A DNA stretch of 64,000 nucleotides from JAXMAZ01 sp046350115 (lineage in GTDB: Bacteria > Planctomycetota > Planctomycetia > Gemmatales > Gemmataceae), in contig JAXMAZ010000017.1 in assembly GCA_046350115.1 (NCBI GenBank), positions 93,988-157,987 on the forward strand. Direction: 5' to 3'. The notes below the pieces were generated by a model. That model saw only the letters and a list, made by a program, of their open reading frames with translations. It had not been told where the DNA came from and made no database searches. This document shows positions 28,336-36,726 of the stretch, in pieces (the first letter of the stretch is position 1; each line of letters begins with the position of its first letter). Position numbers and translations under genes: made by a program.

Positions 28336-29417
28336 TACTTCTGCATGATCGGCAGGTAGTTGTTCGGCAACTGGAGGATGATGCACGCCATGGCCGTCCC
28401 GTAGGCCGGGCCGTGCCAGTCGTTCCACACCCCGTTCGGGGTCTGGCGGATCAGCCCGAGCAGCTCGTCCCGGATGGCCGGGAACCACTCGGCCCAGTAG
28501 TTCCCGCCGGCCGTCCACATGGCCAGGGCGGCGTAGTAGTGGCCGTAGTAGTAGTGGTCCGCCCGGCTCTCCCCGGGGATGGCCCGCAGCCGCCGGCCGG
28601 GCAGGAACTGGAACAGGTACTGCATCCCCCGCTCCACCTCCCGCCCCTCGTACACCCCGGCGCAGAACAGCCCGACCACCGCCGCCGCCGACCGGGCGAA
28701 CGCCGACCCGGTGACCGCCTGCCCCTTGATGTAGCAGAACCCGCCGTCGTGCAGTTGGCACGCCTTGATGTAGTCGACGCACTTGTCGACCGCCGACTTG
28801 GGGACGAACACGCCGGCGTTGCGGGCGGCCCGCAGGGCCATCAGTTGGGCGACGCTGACCGACACGTCGTGCTGCCCCGGGTACGGGTCGTACCGCCACC
28901 CGCCCTCCCGGTGCTGGGCGCCAAGAGTGAGGGCGACCGCCCGCTCCAGGGCGTCCCGCACCTTCTTCTGGTCGGCCGGGGTCTGGAGCATCCCGTACAC
29001 CTCGGACAGGAACAGCGCCCCGAACCCGTGCTGGTACATGGCCCCGTGGTTCGGGCCGACGCCCGTGTTCTGGAGGTAGCCGGGCACCTGGCCGTTCCCC
29101 CGGCCGGTGACATAGTCGGCCGCCCGCTTCACCTGGAGGCCGTACTTGCCGCGGCCCGGCTGGTGGCCGCCGGCCATCAGGGCCAGCCCGGCCAGGCCGG
29201 ACACGGCCACGTTGCCCATCCCGGTGCGGAAGTCTGGATACGACCCGTCGGCCGCCTGGCTGGAGGCCAGGTACGCCAGCCCCCGGTCGACGGCGGCCTG
29301 GGCCTCGGACGGCTGCCGGTCGCGGTCGGCCGGGTCGTCGGCCTGGCCGGCGACGGCCAGCGCCCCGCCCGTCCCGGCGACGGCGGCGGCTCGGAGGAAC
29401 TGACGGCGGGTGGTCAC
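28335..29417 (-). CDS. Tat-exported prenyltransferase/squalene-oxidase repeat protein
   Basis: A 360-residue protein with a twin-arginine signal (TTRRQFLRAAAVAGTGG). The mature part is an alpha/alpha barrel of the terpene-cyclase-repeat kind: QAAVDRGLAYLASSQAADGSY, LTLGAQHREGGWRYDP, CVDYIKACQLHDGGFCYI and LRQTPNGVWND-type turns. The QW-like motifs are kept, but no DxDD or DCTAE catalytic motif is visible, so it is probably not a cyclase. Many planctomycetes carry expanded sets of such proteins with unknown function. The GTG start has gggag 9 nt upstream. A palindromic repeat separates it from the next minus-strand operon. Confidence 0.8.
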   Translation of the reverse strand: MTTRRQFLRAAAVAGTGGALAVAGQADDPADRDRQPSEAQAAVDRGLAYLASSQAADGSYPDFRTGMGNVAVSGLAGLALMAGGHQPGRGKYGLQVKRAADYVTGRGNGQVPGYLQNTGVGPNHGAMYQHGFGALFLSEVYGMLQTPADQKKVRDALERAVALTLGAQHREGGWRYDPYPGQHDVSVSVAQLMALRAARNAGVFVPKSAVDKCVDYIKACQLHDGGFCYIKGQAVTGSAFARSAAAVVGLFCAGVYEGREVERGMQYLFQFLPGRRLRAIPGESRADHYYYGHYYAALAMWTAGGNYWAEWFPAIRDELLGLIRQTPNGVWNDWHGPAYGTAMACIILQLPNNYLPIMQK

Positions 29418-29444
29418 TTCATATTCTCCCGCTCGGAGTCTCTT

Positions 29445-29556
29445 GTAGGGTGCGTTGAGGCTTTGCGAAACGCACCGGTGGGACTACGACTCTTGGGTGG
29501 CTGTCACTGCGTGGCCGGTGCGTTGCGCTCCCAAAGCGTCACTCCACGCACCCTAC
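29445..29556. repeat. Palindromic repeat, family A copy 2
   Basis: Outer ends gtagggtgcgttgaggctttg / ...ccacgcaccctac match family A. The inner arms have diverged (ggtgcgttgcgctcccaaagc), so this copy is older than copy 1. Confidence 0.75.
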
Positions 29557-29565
29557 GCTGTACCG

Positions 29566-30348
29566 CTACTTCTTCTTCTCCCGCTCGGCGAGCGCGCTGA
29601 AGTAGTCCCGGATGAGCGGGCTGTACTTGGGCATGAACTGCTCGCGGTAGTACTGACTCATTTGCTGGCGGAGCCGCTCCGGCAGGTGGCCCCACACCTG
29701 TTTGGCGACCGGGTCGTCCAGCGGCAGCCCTTTCCCGCCCACCCCCGGCTGCGGCGACCCGGCCTGGGTCGCCGGCTGCTTCCCACCCGGTTGGCCGGGA
29801 CGGGGCATCGGGCCGGTCGGCATGGGTTGCGGGTTCGCCCCTTGCTGGCCGCCGGGCATCGGCTGCTGGCCGGCCTTCCCGGACTGCTGCCCCTGCGACT
29901 TTCGCTCACCCTTCGAACCGCGTGGCTGCTTCGACTGGCCGCCGCCCTGCTTTTGTTGGCCGCCCATCGGCTGCTGACCGCCGCCTTTCGGCTGACTGTC
30001 CCCCCCTTGAGGGGGCGGGTCGTTCTGGGATCCGCCGCCGCCGTCCCCGCTTTTCGGCGGCGGGTTCTCGGCCTGCTTGAGCAGCTCGTCGATGTCCTTA
30101 AGCGTCTGCTCCTGGGCCTTGCGGGTGTCGGTGCCGGTGTCCTGGTCCTTCAGCCGTTCGGCCGCCGCCTTGGTGTTCTTGGCGATCCGCTCGGCGATCT
30201 TGGCCGGGTCGTCCGGCGTCGTGGCCGGTTTGGCCGCGGCCTGTCGGAGTGCCGGACCGGGCAGGCGAGGCACCGGGACGATCACCCCGGCGAGGGCCAG
30301 CCCGGCGGTGGCCGCGGTTAGGGCCAGTGTTAAGAGCACGCGGGTCAT
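29566..30348 (-). CDS. Secreted Gln/Gly/Pro-rich protein coupled to the DUF4175-like gene
   Basis: A 260-residue protein. Residues 1-22 look like a signal peptide (VLLTLALTAATAGLALAG). A helical charged segment (KIAERIAKNTKAAAERLKD) follows, then about 110 residues of low-complexity Gln/Gly/Pro/Lys, and a folded C-terminal 50 residues (VWGHLPERLRQQMSQYYREQFMPKYSPLIRDYF). The ATG overlaps the stop of the DUF4175-like gene by ATGA, so the two are co-translated. The function is unknown; the pairing suggests a shared envelope complex. Confidence 0.75.
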   Translation of the reverse strand: MTRVLLTLALTAATAGLALAGVIVPVPRLPGPALRQAAAKPATTPDDPAKIAERIAKNTKAAAERLKDQDTGTDTRKAQEQTLKDIDELLKQAENPPPKSGDGGGGSQNDPPPQGGDSQPKGGGQQPMGGQQKQGGGQSKQPRGSKGERKSQGQQSGKAGQQPMPGGQQGANPQPMPTGPMPRPGQPGGKQPATQAGSPQPGVGGKGLPLDDPVAKQVWGHLPERLRQQMSQYYREQFMPKYSPLIRDYFSALAEREKKK

Positions 30349-33300
30349 GGCAGCTCCGCCGGCTGGGCGAACAGCGGGGCCAGCTTCTCGAACAGCTCGG
30401 CCACGTCCCGCTGGGCCTGTTCCAGTTCTTGCAGCTCGTCCCGCTGGTCGGCGGTCAGCTTGGCCGGGTCCGGGTGGGCCTTGGCGAACGCTGCGGTCCG
30501 CTCCGTCACCTCGGCCTGCATCGCCCGCAGCGCCTTGAGCTGGGCCAGCGGCGGGATGCCCGGCCCGCCACCCCCTCCGCCTTCCCCACCTCCACCGCCG
30601 GCCCCGTCGCCCCCGCCACCCTGGGCGGTGGCTTTGTCCTTCGGGTCGTCCTTCAGGGTGTCGAGGATCTGGTCCAGCCGGCGGAGGGCGAGTCGCAGCG
30701 GGCGGTTGAGCCGCTCGTCGGACACCTTTTCCGTTTCCGGGTCGAACCGGTCGGCGGTGGCCGCGTCGTCCCGCCGTTCGACCGCCACCCGGGCCGCACG
30801 GTCCATCGCCGCCGCCGCCTGGGCGGCCAGTTTGCCGAACACCGGCAGGTCGCCGAGCTGCTTGTCGGCGAACGCCCGGACCTCGCCGGCCAGGTTCTTC
30901 TCCCGGTCCTCCAGGTCGCCGAGGCTGGCGAGCAGCGGGCGGTCCCACTGCCTGGCCGCCGTCGCTGTGGCCTGGAGGCGGGCGGCCTCGTCCACGGTGG
31001 CCTTCTGTCGCTCGCGTATCCCCTTCAGCACCTCGGCGAGCTGCTCCCGCTTCTCGCGGGACAGTTGCTGGTCGGCCTGCTTCCGCTCTTGGTCGAGCCG
31101 GTCGGCCGCTTCGTCCAGTTTGTCCTTGGCGTCCTCCTGGCTGGCGGCCGGCGGCTGGCCCTGCTCCAGCTCCTGCCGGGCGGCGCCCATCTTGTCGGCG
31201 GCCCGCCGGACATCGTGGGCCGCGGCCCCGGCCTGTTCCCGGGTCAGCCGCTCGGCCAGCCGCTCGGCTTCCTTCTGGAGCCGCTCCTGCTCTCGGGCCA
31301 GTTTTTGCAGTTCCGCCTTCCGTTCCTGGGGGTCGGACAGCCCTTCGGCCTTGGCCGTCTTCTTGCGAAGCTCGTCCTGCTGGGCGGCGAGTTTGTCCAC
31401 CGCGTCGGCGGCCGCCCGCTGCTTCTTCCGCAACTCGTCGGGCGACTCGGCCGGCTTCTCGGCCAGTTCGGCGGCCAACTTGTCGAGCCGATCGGCCGCC
31501 TGCTGGCCGCTGGCCGCGGACTCGGTCGGGCGGTTGGCCCGGAGGTCGTCGGCGGCGTCCCGGAGGGCGTCCGGCACCGCCTGCCCGCCGGCCGCCTGGA
31601 CCCCCTTGCGGAGGGCGTCCGCCTCGGCCTTGGCCCGGTCCGCGGCCTGGGCCAGCCGGGCGGCCTCGGCCCGGGCAGTCGCCGCGGCCGCCTCCAGCCG
31701 GTCGCGGCTGTCGGACCCCTTGTCGGCACGGCCGGCCTGGGCGGCCAGTTCGTCGGCCGCCTGCGCGGACTTGACAGCGGCGGCGCGGTCGGCGGCGGCC
31801 TGGGCGTCCTTCTCAACCGCCAGCCGAGCCGCCTTGTTCATCAGCCCGGCCGTCTGCTCGGCGGCCTGGTCAAATTTGTCGGCGGCGGCTCCCAGTTCGG
31901 CCTTCTCGCCCGCGGACAGCCTGTCTGCTGGGGTGCCGGTGTCCACCTTCCCGGCCGCCCGGTCGGCCTGCCGCTGGGCCTGCTGGACCTGATCCCGTAG
32001 GGCGCGGGCCTCGCCGCGGACCTCGCCGGCCCCGCCCCACTGCTCCAGCCGTTCGAGCAGCCCGGCGACCGCCTCCTCGGCCCCCTTCAGATCCCGGGCC
32101 GCCTTGCCGGCCGCGTCGGCAAGTGGCTTGGCCCCGTCGGCCGACGGCGGCTTCTCCGCCTGCTGCCGGGCCGCCGCGGTGGTGGCCGACGCCGACTCCA
32201 GCGGTCCGTCCGCCAGCCGGTTCAAGCCGTCCGCCACGCCCTCGACTTTGTCCGTCGTCGGGGTGCGGGGCAGGGCGTTCGCCCGGGCCGCTTCCCGCAG
32301 TTGCTCGGCTTTCGCCCGCAGCCCGTCGGTCGCGTCCCCGACCTGGTTCCGGGCCTGTCGGGCGGCCTGCTCGGCTTTCGTCAGCTTGGCCGTGTCGTCC
32401 GGCGTCGGTTTCCCCTGGGCGGCGTTCTTGGCCGCCTCGTCGGCGGCGGCCCGGGCGGCGCGAAACTCCTCCTTCATCCGCAGCAGTTCGGGCCGCAGCC
32501 CGGCCAGCTCCTTCTGAAACAGCGCCTCCAGCGACGATTTGTCGAGCACGCGGACGTCCACCTCCTGGCTCCGGCCCGGGGGCTTCAGCGCGGTGCGGTC
32601 GTCCCAGTCGTCGGCCGCCGCCCGGAGCGTGATGGTGTCCCCGTCGGCCGGCTTCGTCCCATCCGGCTTCAGCAGGGCCGAAATCAGGATTCCTCGTGCC
32701 GCATCGACCCCGACCGGCTTGGGCGACACCGGTCCGACCACTCCGCCGGTCAATGCGGGGAGGAGGCGACCGGCGACGGACAGGTCGGCCAGCGGCAGCG
32801 GGCGGAAGGGGACGTCCGGGCCGCCGATGCGGTACTCCAGCGCCAGCGAGCGGACGGCGAACGGCCGGTCCTCGGCCCGGGCGGCTACGGCCAGCGTTGC
32901 GGTCGGCAGCAGGGTGAGCGGGTCTTTGCCCCGGGCCGGCCGATCCAGCACGACCGCCGGCGACGGGTCCGGGAACAGGCGGAAGTCGAACAGCCGGGTG
33001 CCGACCAGCCCGTCCGCGTCGGCGAAGCGGAGGGCGTAAAGCCCGGGCAGCGGCGGTACGAACTCGGCCGACAGGTCGGTGCCGGCCTCCCCGGACACCC
33101 GCACCTCGATCGGCGTCAGGTAATGACCGGCGAGGGCGACCGCCGCGGCGCGGGACAGCGGGTTGTCGCCGGCGAGCGGGGCCAGGCTCGCCGCCAGTTG
33201 GGCGGCTCCGGGTTCGCCCTGGTACAAGAACGCAGCCGCGGCGATCCGTCGATCGGCCGCCGCCCGGAACCGGACGAGTGTGCCCGAGACGGCCTCGATC

Positions 33301-34280
33301 ACACCGGTGCCGTCGGGCAGTTCGGCCGGGGGCAGGTCGGTGTACGCCGGGTAGGTCAGCCCGACCTGCGGGGACGGCCGGCCGTTCACCGGCACCAACT
33401 GCGGCGGCGGAGCAATCGTGATCGCCCACCAGCCGGTGTCGGCGTCGTTGGCCGTCACCCGGAACTCGAAATCTCGCGGCACCCGGCCCGGGTCGAGTTT
33501 CAACTCGGCGATCGTTTCGGCGTGCCCGTCGGCCGGCGGGACGGCGACCTGCTCATCGGTGCTGTTGCCACCGGCCAACCGGATGGTCACGGTCGCCTGC
33601 TCCGGGATCACCCCGCTGACAGTGACCTTGAGCACGAACGGGTCGCCCTTGGCCAACAGCGGCCGGGACGGCTCCAGGATCGTCAGACTGGTGCGGGTCG
33701 GCCACGGGTGGCGGCCGAACGGGTCGGCCAGCCGGAGCAGGGCGTGAGCCGCCCGCTTCGGGGCGACGGTGACGAGCGGCACCGTGACGGCCAGGGCCAG
33801 CACCAGCAGCCAGAACCCGCCCCACGCCGCCCGGGCCGGGACCAGGGCCGACAGGTCGTGCCGCTTGGCCAGGTTCTCCGCCCGGACAACCGCGACCCGG
33901 TGGAACCGGCCGAGCCGGTCGCCGGCTTCGTGCTGCAAGAAGTCGACGGCACTGGCCAACGAGTCGTTCAGGTCGGGGAAGCGGTCTTCCAGCTCCAGGG
34001 CGACGGCCATTGCTCCGGACGGCTGGCGGCTCGGCCGGCGGACCCAGCGGACGAACAGTACCCCGACCCCGGCCAGGATGCCGGCCAGTGCGACGGCCCG
34101 GACGGTAGCGGGCAGGTGTACGGCAGCGTCCAGCACACACGCTGCGGTCACGGCGGCGAGCGTGACCGCAGCCAGCCGGAACACGCCGGCAGTGACGGCG
34201 GCCAGCCGGCGGGACGTCCCGAGGCCGGCCAGCCGGTCGGTCAGCGGCCGGTCGGTCGGCGGGCGGAGGACGAACGGCAT
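30345..34280 (-). CDS. Giant membrane protein of the DUF4175 type with long coiled coil
   Basis: A 1311-residue protein. Two hydrophobic helices lie at about residues 26-78 and a third at about 155-175. A beta-rich periplasmic region to about 560 includes RTSLTILEPSRPLLAKGDPF, typical of DUF4175-like proteins. From about 580 to 1220 the sequence is almost all Ala/Glu/Lys/Arg/Gln heptads, a very long coiled coil. A Gly-rich linker (GGGGDGAGGGGGEGGGGGG-like) precedes a last helix. In planctomycetes such genes are often near MoxR/DUF58/VWA sets; here moxR is 6 kb away on the other strand. The biochemical role is unknown; a structural envelope function is a guess. Confidence 0.75.
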   Translation of the reverse strand: MPFVLRPPTDRPLTDRLAGLGTSRRLAAVTAGVFRLAAVTLAAVTAACVLDAAVHLPATVRAVALAGILAGVGVLFVRWVRRPSRQPSGAMAVALELEDRFPDLNDSLASAVDFLQHEAGDRLGRFHRVAVVRAENLAKRHDLSALVPARAAWGGFWLLVLALAVTVPLVTVAPKRAAHALLRLADPFGRHPWPTRTSLTILEPSRPLLAKGDPFVLKVTVSGVIPEQATVTIRLAGGNSTDEQVAVPPADGHAETIAELKLDPGRVPRDFEFRVTANDADTGWWAITIAPPPQLVPVNGRPSPQVGLTYPAYTDLPPAELPDGTGVIEAVSGTLVRFRAAADRRIAAAAFLYQGEPGAAQLAASLAPLAGDNPLSRAAAVALAGHYLTPIEVRVSGEAGTDLSAEFVPPLPGLYALRFADADGLVGTRLFDFRLFPDPSPAVVLDRPARGKDPLTLLPTATLAVAARAEDRPFAVRSLALEYRIGGPDVPFRPLPLADLSVAGRLLPALTGGVVGPVSPKPVGVDAARGILISALLKPDGTKPADGDTITLRAAADDWDDRTALKPPGRSQEVDVRVLDKSSLEALFQKELAGLRPELLRMKEEFRAARAAADEAAKNAAQGKPTPDDTAKLTKAEQAARQARNQVGDATDGLRAKAEQLREAARANALPRTPTTDKVEGVADGLNRLADGPLESASATTAAARQQAEKPPSADGAKPLADAAGKAARDLKGAEEAVAGLLERLEQWGGAGEVRGEARALRDQVQQAQRQADRAAGKVDTGTPADRLSAGEKAELGAAADKFDQAAEQTAGLMNKAARLAVEKDAQAAADRAAAVKSAQAADELAAQAGRADKGSDSRDRLEAAAATARAEAARLAQAADRAKAEADALRKGVQAAGGQAVPDALRDAADDLRANRPTESAASGQQAADRLDKLAAELAEKPAESPDELRKKQRAAADAVDKLAAQQDELRKKTAKAEGLSDPQERKAELQKLAREQERLQKEAERLAERLTREQAGAAAHDVRRAADKMGAARQELEQGQPPAASQEDAKDKLDEAADRLDQERKQADQQLSREKREQLAEVLKGIRERQKATVDEAARLQATATAARQWDRPLLASLGDLEDREKNLAGEVRAFADKQLGDLPVFGKLAAQAAAAMDRAARVAVERRDDAATADRFDPETEKVSDERLNRPLRLALRRLDQILDTLKDDPKDKATAQGGGGDGAGGGGGEGGGGGGPGIPPLAQLKALRAMQAEVTERTAAFAKAHPDPAKLTADQRDELQELEQAQRDVAELFEKLAPLFAQPAELP

Positions 34281-34434
34281 CTCGGAGCCTCACGGGCGGT
34301 CCGGAGGGGGCTTGCACTGATCTTACCCGCCGGCCGGGCGGGTACAAACCTGTTGTTACCGCCGGCGGCCGTGTATACCTTCCGGGTGCCCGCCTCACTC
34401 GGCGTCCGGCTCCTCCCCAACCCCACGGCCCGCC

Positions 34435-34863
34435 ATGCGGATCGCACTCGGCACCGACCACGCCGGCTTCCAGCTCAAGGAGCGGCTCAAGCGGCTGCTC
34501 ATGTCCCTGGGTCACGAGCCGGTCGATTTCGGCTGCCACTCCGACGAGGCCGTGGACTACCCGGCGTTCGTCCGGCCGGCCGCCGAGGCGGTGGCCCGGG
34601 GCGAGTGCGACCGGGCGATCGTGCTCGGCGGGTCCGGGAACGGGGAGGCGATGTGCGCCAACCGTGTCCGCGGGGTGCGGTGCGCGCTCTGCTGGAGCGT
34701 GGAAGTGGCGGAACTGGCTCGCCACCACAATGACGCCAACGTGATCAGTCTGGGCGCCCGGGTGGTGACACCGGAGTTGGCCGAGGCGATGGTCCGGGCG
34801 TGGCTCGACACCCCGTTCGACGGCGGCCGGCACGCGCGGCGGATCCGGATGCTCGACGAGTGA
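34435..34863 (+). CDS. rpiB: Ribose-5-phosphate isomerase B (RpiB/LacAB family)
   Basis: A 142-residue sugar-phosphate isomerase that interconverts ribose 5-phosphate and ribulose 5-phosphate in the pentose phosphate pathway. The start MRIALGTDHAGFQLKE has the conserved DHAG. GGSGNGEAMCANRVRGVRCALC is the anion-hole and phosphate-binding loop, though the usual catalytic Cys-x-GTG pattern appears here as GSGNGEAMCANR, as in the actinobacterial-type RpiB. ARHHNDANVISLGAR is the second conserved block. Length is normal. The ATG has only a weak ribosome-binding site. Confidence 0.92.
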   Translation: MRIALGTDHAGFQLKERLKRLLMSLGHEPVDFGCHSDEAVDYPAFVRPAAEAVARGECDRAIVLGGSGNGEAMCANRVRGVRCALCWSVEVAELARHHNDANVISLGARVVTPELAEAMVRAWLDTPFDGGRHARRIRMLDE

Positions 34864-34967
34864 CACCTGCGCCGCCGGCTCCTGGCCGTGCCGGCGGGCG
34901 ATTTCTTGAACCACGGCCTCTGGTTGGCACGTCTAACGAGCGGGCTGCCTTCCTCGGGGAGTTGACC

Positions 34968-35435
34968 GTGGGCGTGAACAAGCTGGCGGTCGGGCGGTGG
35001 TTTGACTCCTGTGCCCGGCTGGCGACGGTCTTCTGCGGGAGTACGACCGGGTTCGTCCTGGCCGCCTCGGTGGTGCTGTTCTGGGCGGTGTCCGGCCCGT
35101 TCTTCCACTACTCGGACACCTGGCAACTGGTGATCAACACCGGCACCACGGTGGTCACGTTCCTGATGGTGTTCCTCATCCAGCGGTCGCAGAACCGGGA
35201 GTCCCAGGCGGTTCAGCTCAAGCTGAATGAGCTGATCGCTGCCGTCCGGGGGGCGAGCAACCGGCTGATCGCTATTGAGGATCTGTCGGAGGAAGACTTG
35301 CGGGCGCTCCAACTGCGGTTCCAGACCCTGTCCGAGTTGGCCAAGGCGGACATCAAGCCGGGCCTACGGCACTCGGTCGAGGAGTGTGAAGTGCCGGCCG
35401 AGGCCTGCGGAACGGAAGCGGCCCGCACACCCTGA
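34968..35435 (+). CDS. Low-affinity iron permease family membrane protein
   Basis: A 155-residue protein with two membrane helices. The core FWAVSGPFFHYSDTWQL followed by VINTGTTVVTFLMVFLIQ and the amphipathic QLKLNELIAAVRG match the family named after fungal Fet4. In bacteria the function is not established, and the small size argues against a full transporter. I chose the GTG at 34968 because ggggag ends 6 nt before it; the open frame upstream overlaps rpiB and lacks a start signal. The stop lies inside a terminator hairpin. Confidence 0.8.
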   Translation: MGVNKLAVGRWFDSCARLATVFCGSTTGFVLAASVVLFWAVSGPFFHYSDTWQLVINTGTTVVTFLMVFLIQRSQNRESQAVQLKLNELIAAVRGASNRLIAIEDLSEEDLRALQLRFQTLSELAKADIKPGLRHSVEECEVPAEACGTEAARTP

Positions 35436-35450
35436 GGCGTGCGGGCCGCT
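35417..35450 (+). terminator. Terminator overlapping the stop of the iron-permease-like gene
   Basis: A 12-bp stem agcggcccgcac / gtgcgggccgct is followed by ttgtcatttt. The TGA stop is in the loop. Confidence 0.7.
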
Positions 35451-35489
35451 TTGTCATTTTCTCGTTCTGCGGACGGACGGCGACGAACG

Positions 35490-35720
35490 TCAGGCGGCGA
35501 CGACCACCGGCCGGTCGGCCGACCGCTGCCGGCGGGCCTTGCGACCACGGCCGATTCTGTTCAGCAGCCGGCCCAGCCCCTCGTTCGCGTTCGGCAGGAA
35601 CCGCTCCCACTCCCGCCGGGCAAAGGCGTGCGCGTCGGACTGCGGCCGGCCGGCGTTTTCCGGCTGGTTGACGAACCACAGGTAAGCGGCGAAGCCGGCG
35701 GACGTTTGCAGGGCGGTCAT
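35490..35720 (-). CDS. Small protein of unknown function (76 aa)
   Basis: The protein starts MTALQTSAGFAAYLWFVNQPE and then turns basic (RRQRSADRPVVVAA at the end). I do not recognise a family. It is called because aggaggag lies 8 nt before the ATG, a strong site, and because codon use fits the neighbours. It lies between the iron-permease-like gene and the polysaccharide export gene and may be cotranscribed with the latter, 66 nt downstream of that gene's stop. Confidence 0.6.
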   Translation of the reverse strand: MTALQTSAGFAAYLWFVNQPENAGRPQSDAHAFARREWERFLPNANEGLGRLLNRIGRGRKARRQRSADRPVVVAA

Positions 35721-35785
35721 GGTGGCTCTCCTCCTGAACTCGGGGGTGACGGGTCCGTGAGTCCGTCACCGGGCAGATGGCCGAA

Positions 35786-36631
35786 TCACTTTGCAACCGC
35801 CGTGCCAGAGACCGGCGCCGCCCCGGCCGGGGCACACGCCACCCCCGGCCCGCACCCGACCTGTGGCCGGTTGCACGGGCCGCACTCCTTCTGGTTCGGG
35901 AACAGGCTCTCCAACATCGTCTGCGACGGGACGTAGATGCGGTCCCCGGGCTGGAGCTGGTAGTTGGTCGCGGTGTCCCCGAGCTGGACGATGTCGTTGT
36001 AACAGACGGCCATCACCACCCGGCACCCGTCCGGGGCGGTCGGCCGGGACAGGATGATGTTGCGGGCGGACGCCTGTCGGGTCAGCCCGCCGGCGGCCAG
36101 GATGCCGTCCAGCACCGTCTCTCGTCCGGCCAGCGGGAACGAGCCGGGGCCGTTCACCTCGCCGAGCACGTAAAAGACCTTGCTGGCCCGGTTCACCAGC
36201 CGCACCTGGACCTGGCCGAACTCCTGCTCCTCTTTCTTCAGCCGGGCGGAGATGAGTTGCTGGACCTCGGCCTCGATCTGGGGCACGGTCTTGCCGGCGA
36301 CCACCGGCCGGCCGTACCGCCCGAGGTCGATCGTCCCGTCCGGCAGGACCGTCTGGTCCCCCGGCAACCGGACCGGTGAGTCCAGCTCGACCGGGGTGAC
36401 GAGCAGCACGTCGCCCGGCTCGACGACGTATGCCGGCAGCACCGTCTTCGCCAGCTCCCGGGGCAACTCCAGGTGGACCCCGGACGACGCCCGGAGCTGC
36501 TTGGCCGGCTCGGTCAGCTTGTACACCGGCGGGGTGAACCCGAGGGTCGCCCCGACGGTCGAGCACCCAGACTGTGTGATTGCGACGATCAGGGCCGGTA
36601 AGATCAGCCGGATTTTTGTAATCCCGCGCAT
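35786..36631 (-). CDS. Polysaccharide biosynthesis/export lipoprotein (Wza-like)
   Basis: A 281-residue outer-membrane auxiliary protein. The lipobox TQSGC places the lipidated cysteine at residue 23. The Poly_export domain follows (YVVEPGDVLLVTPVE, QTVLPDGTIDLGRYGRPVVAGKTVPQIEAEVQ) and then an SLBB-type domain (KVFYVLGEVNGPGSFPLAGRETVLDGILAAGG). The C-terminus has CGPCNRPQVGCGPGVACA, a Cys-rich tail that is unusual for Wza. It would form or gate the export channel for capsule or exopolysaccharide. No synthesis cluster is beside it. ggagg lies 7 nt before the ATG. Confidence 0.9.
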   Translation of the reverse strand: MRGITKIRLILPALIVAITQSGCSTVGATLGFTPPVYKLTEPAKQLRASSGVHLELPRELAKTVLPAYVVEPGDVLLVTPVELDSPVRLPGDQTVLPDGTIDLGRYGRPVVAGKTVPQIEAEVQQLISARLKKEEQEFGQVQVRLVNRASKVFYVLGEVNGPGSFPLAGRETVLDGILAAGGLTRQASARNIILSRPTAPDGCRVVMAVCYNDIVQLGDTATNYQLQPGDRIYVPSQTMLESLFPNQKECGPCNRPQVGCGPGVACAPAGAAPVSGTAVAK

Positions 36632-36726
36632 CGTCGCTCCTCCGGTGACACCCGTATGGGTGGTATCGACCGGGCCGGGGAAGCGGCTTGAGCCGGGTAA
36701 GCTGGGGGAAGCGAGTTGCGCGGGGG

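Noticed and set aside
34922..34940. TTGGCACG on the plus strand before the iron-permease-like gene
   Set aside because: No GC at the -12 position, and too close to the start codon.
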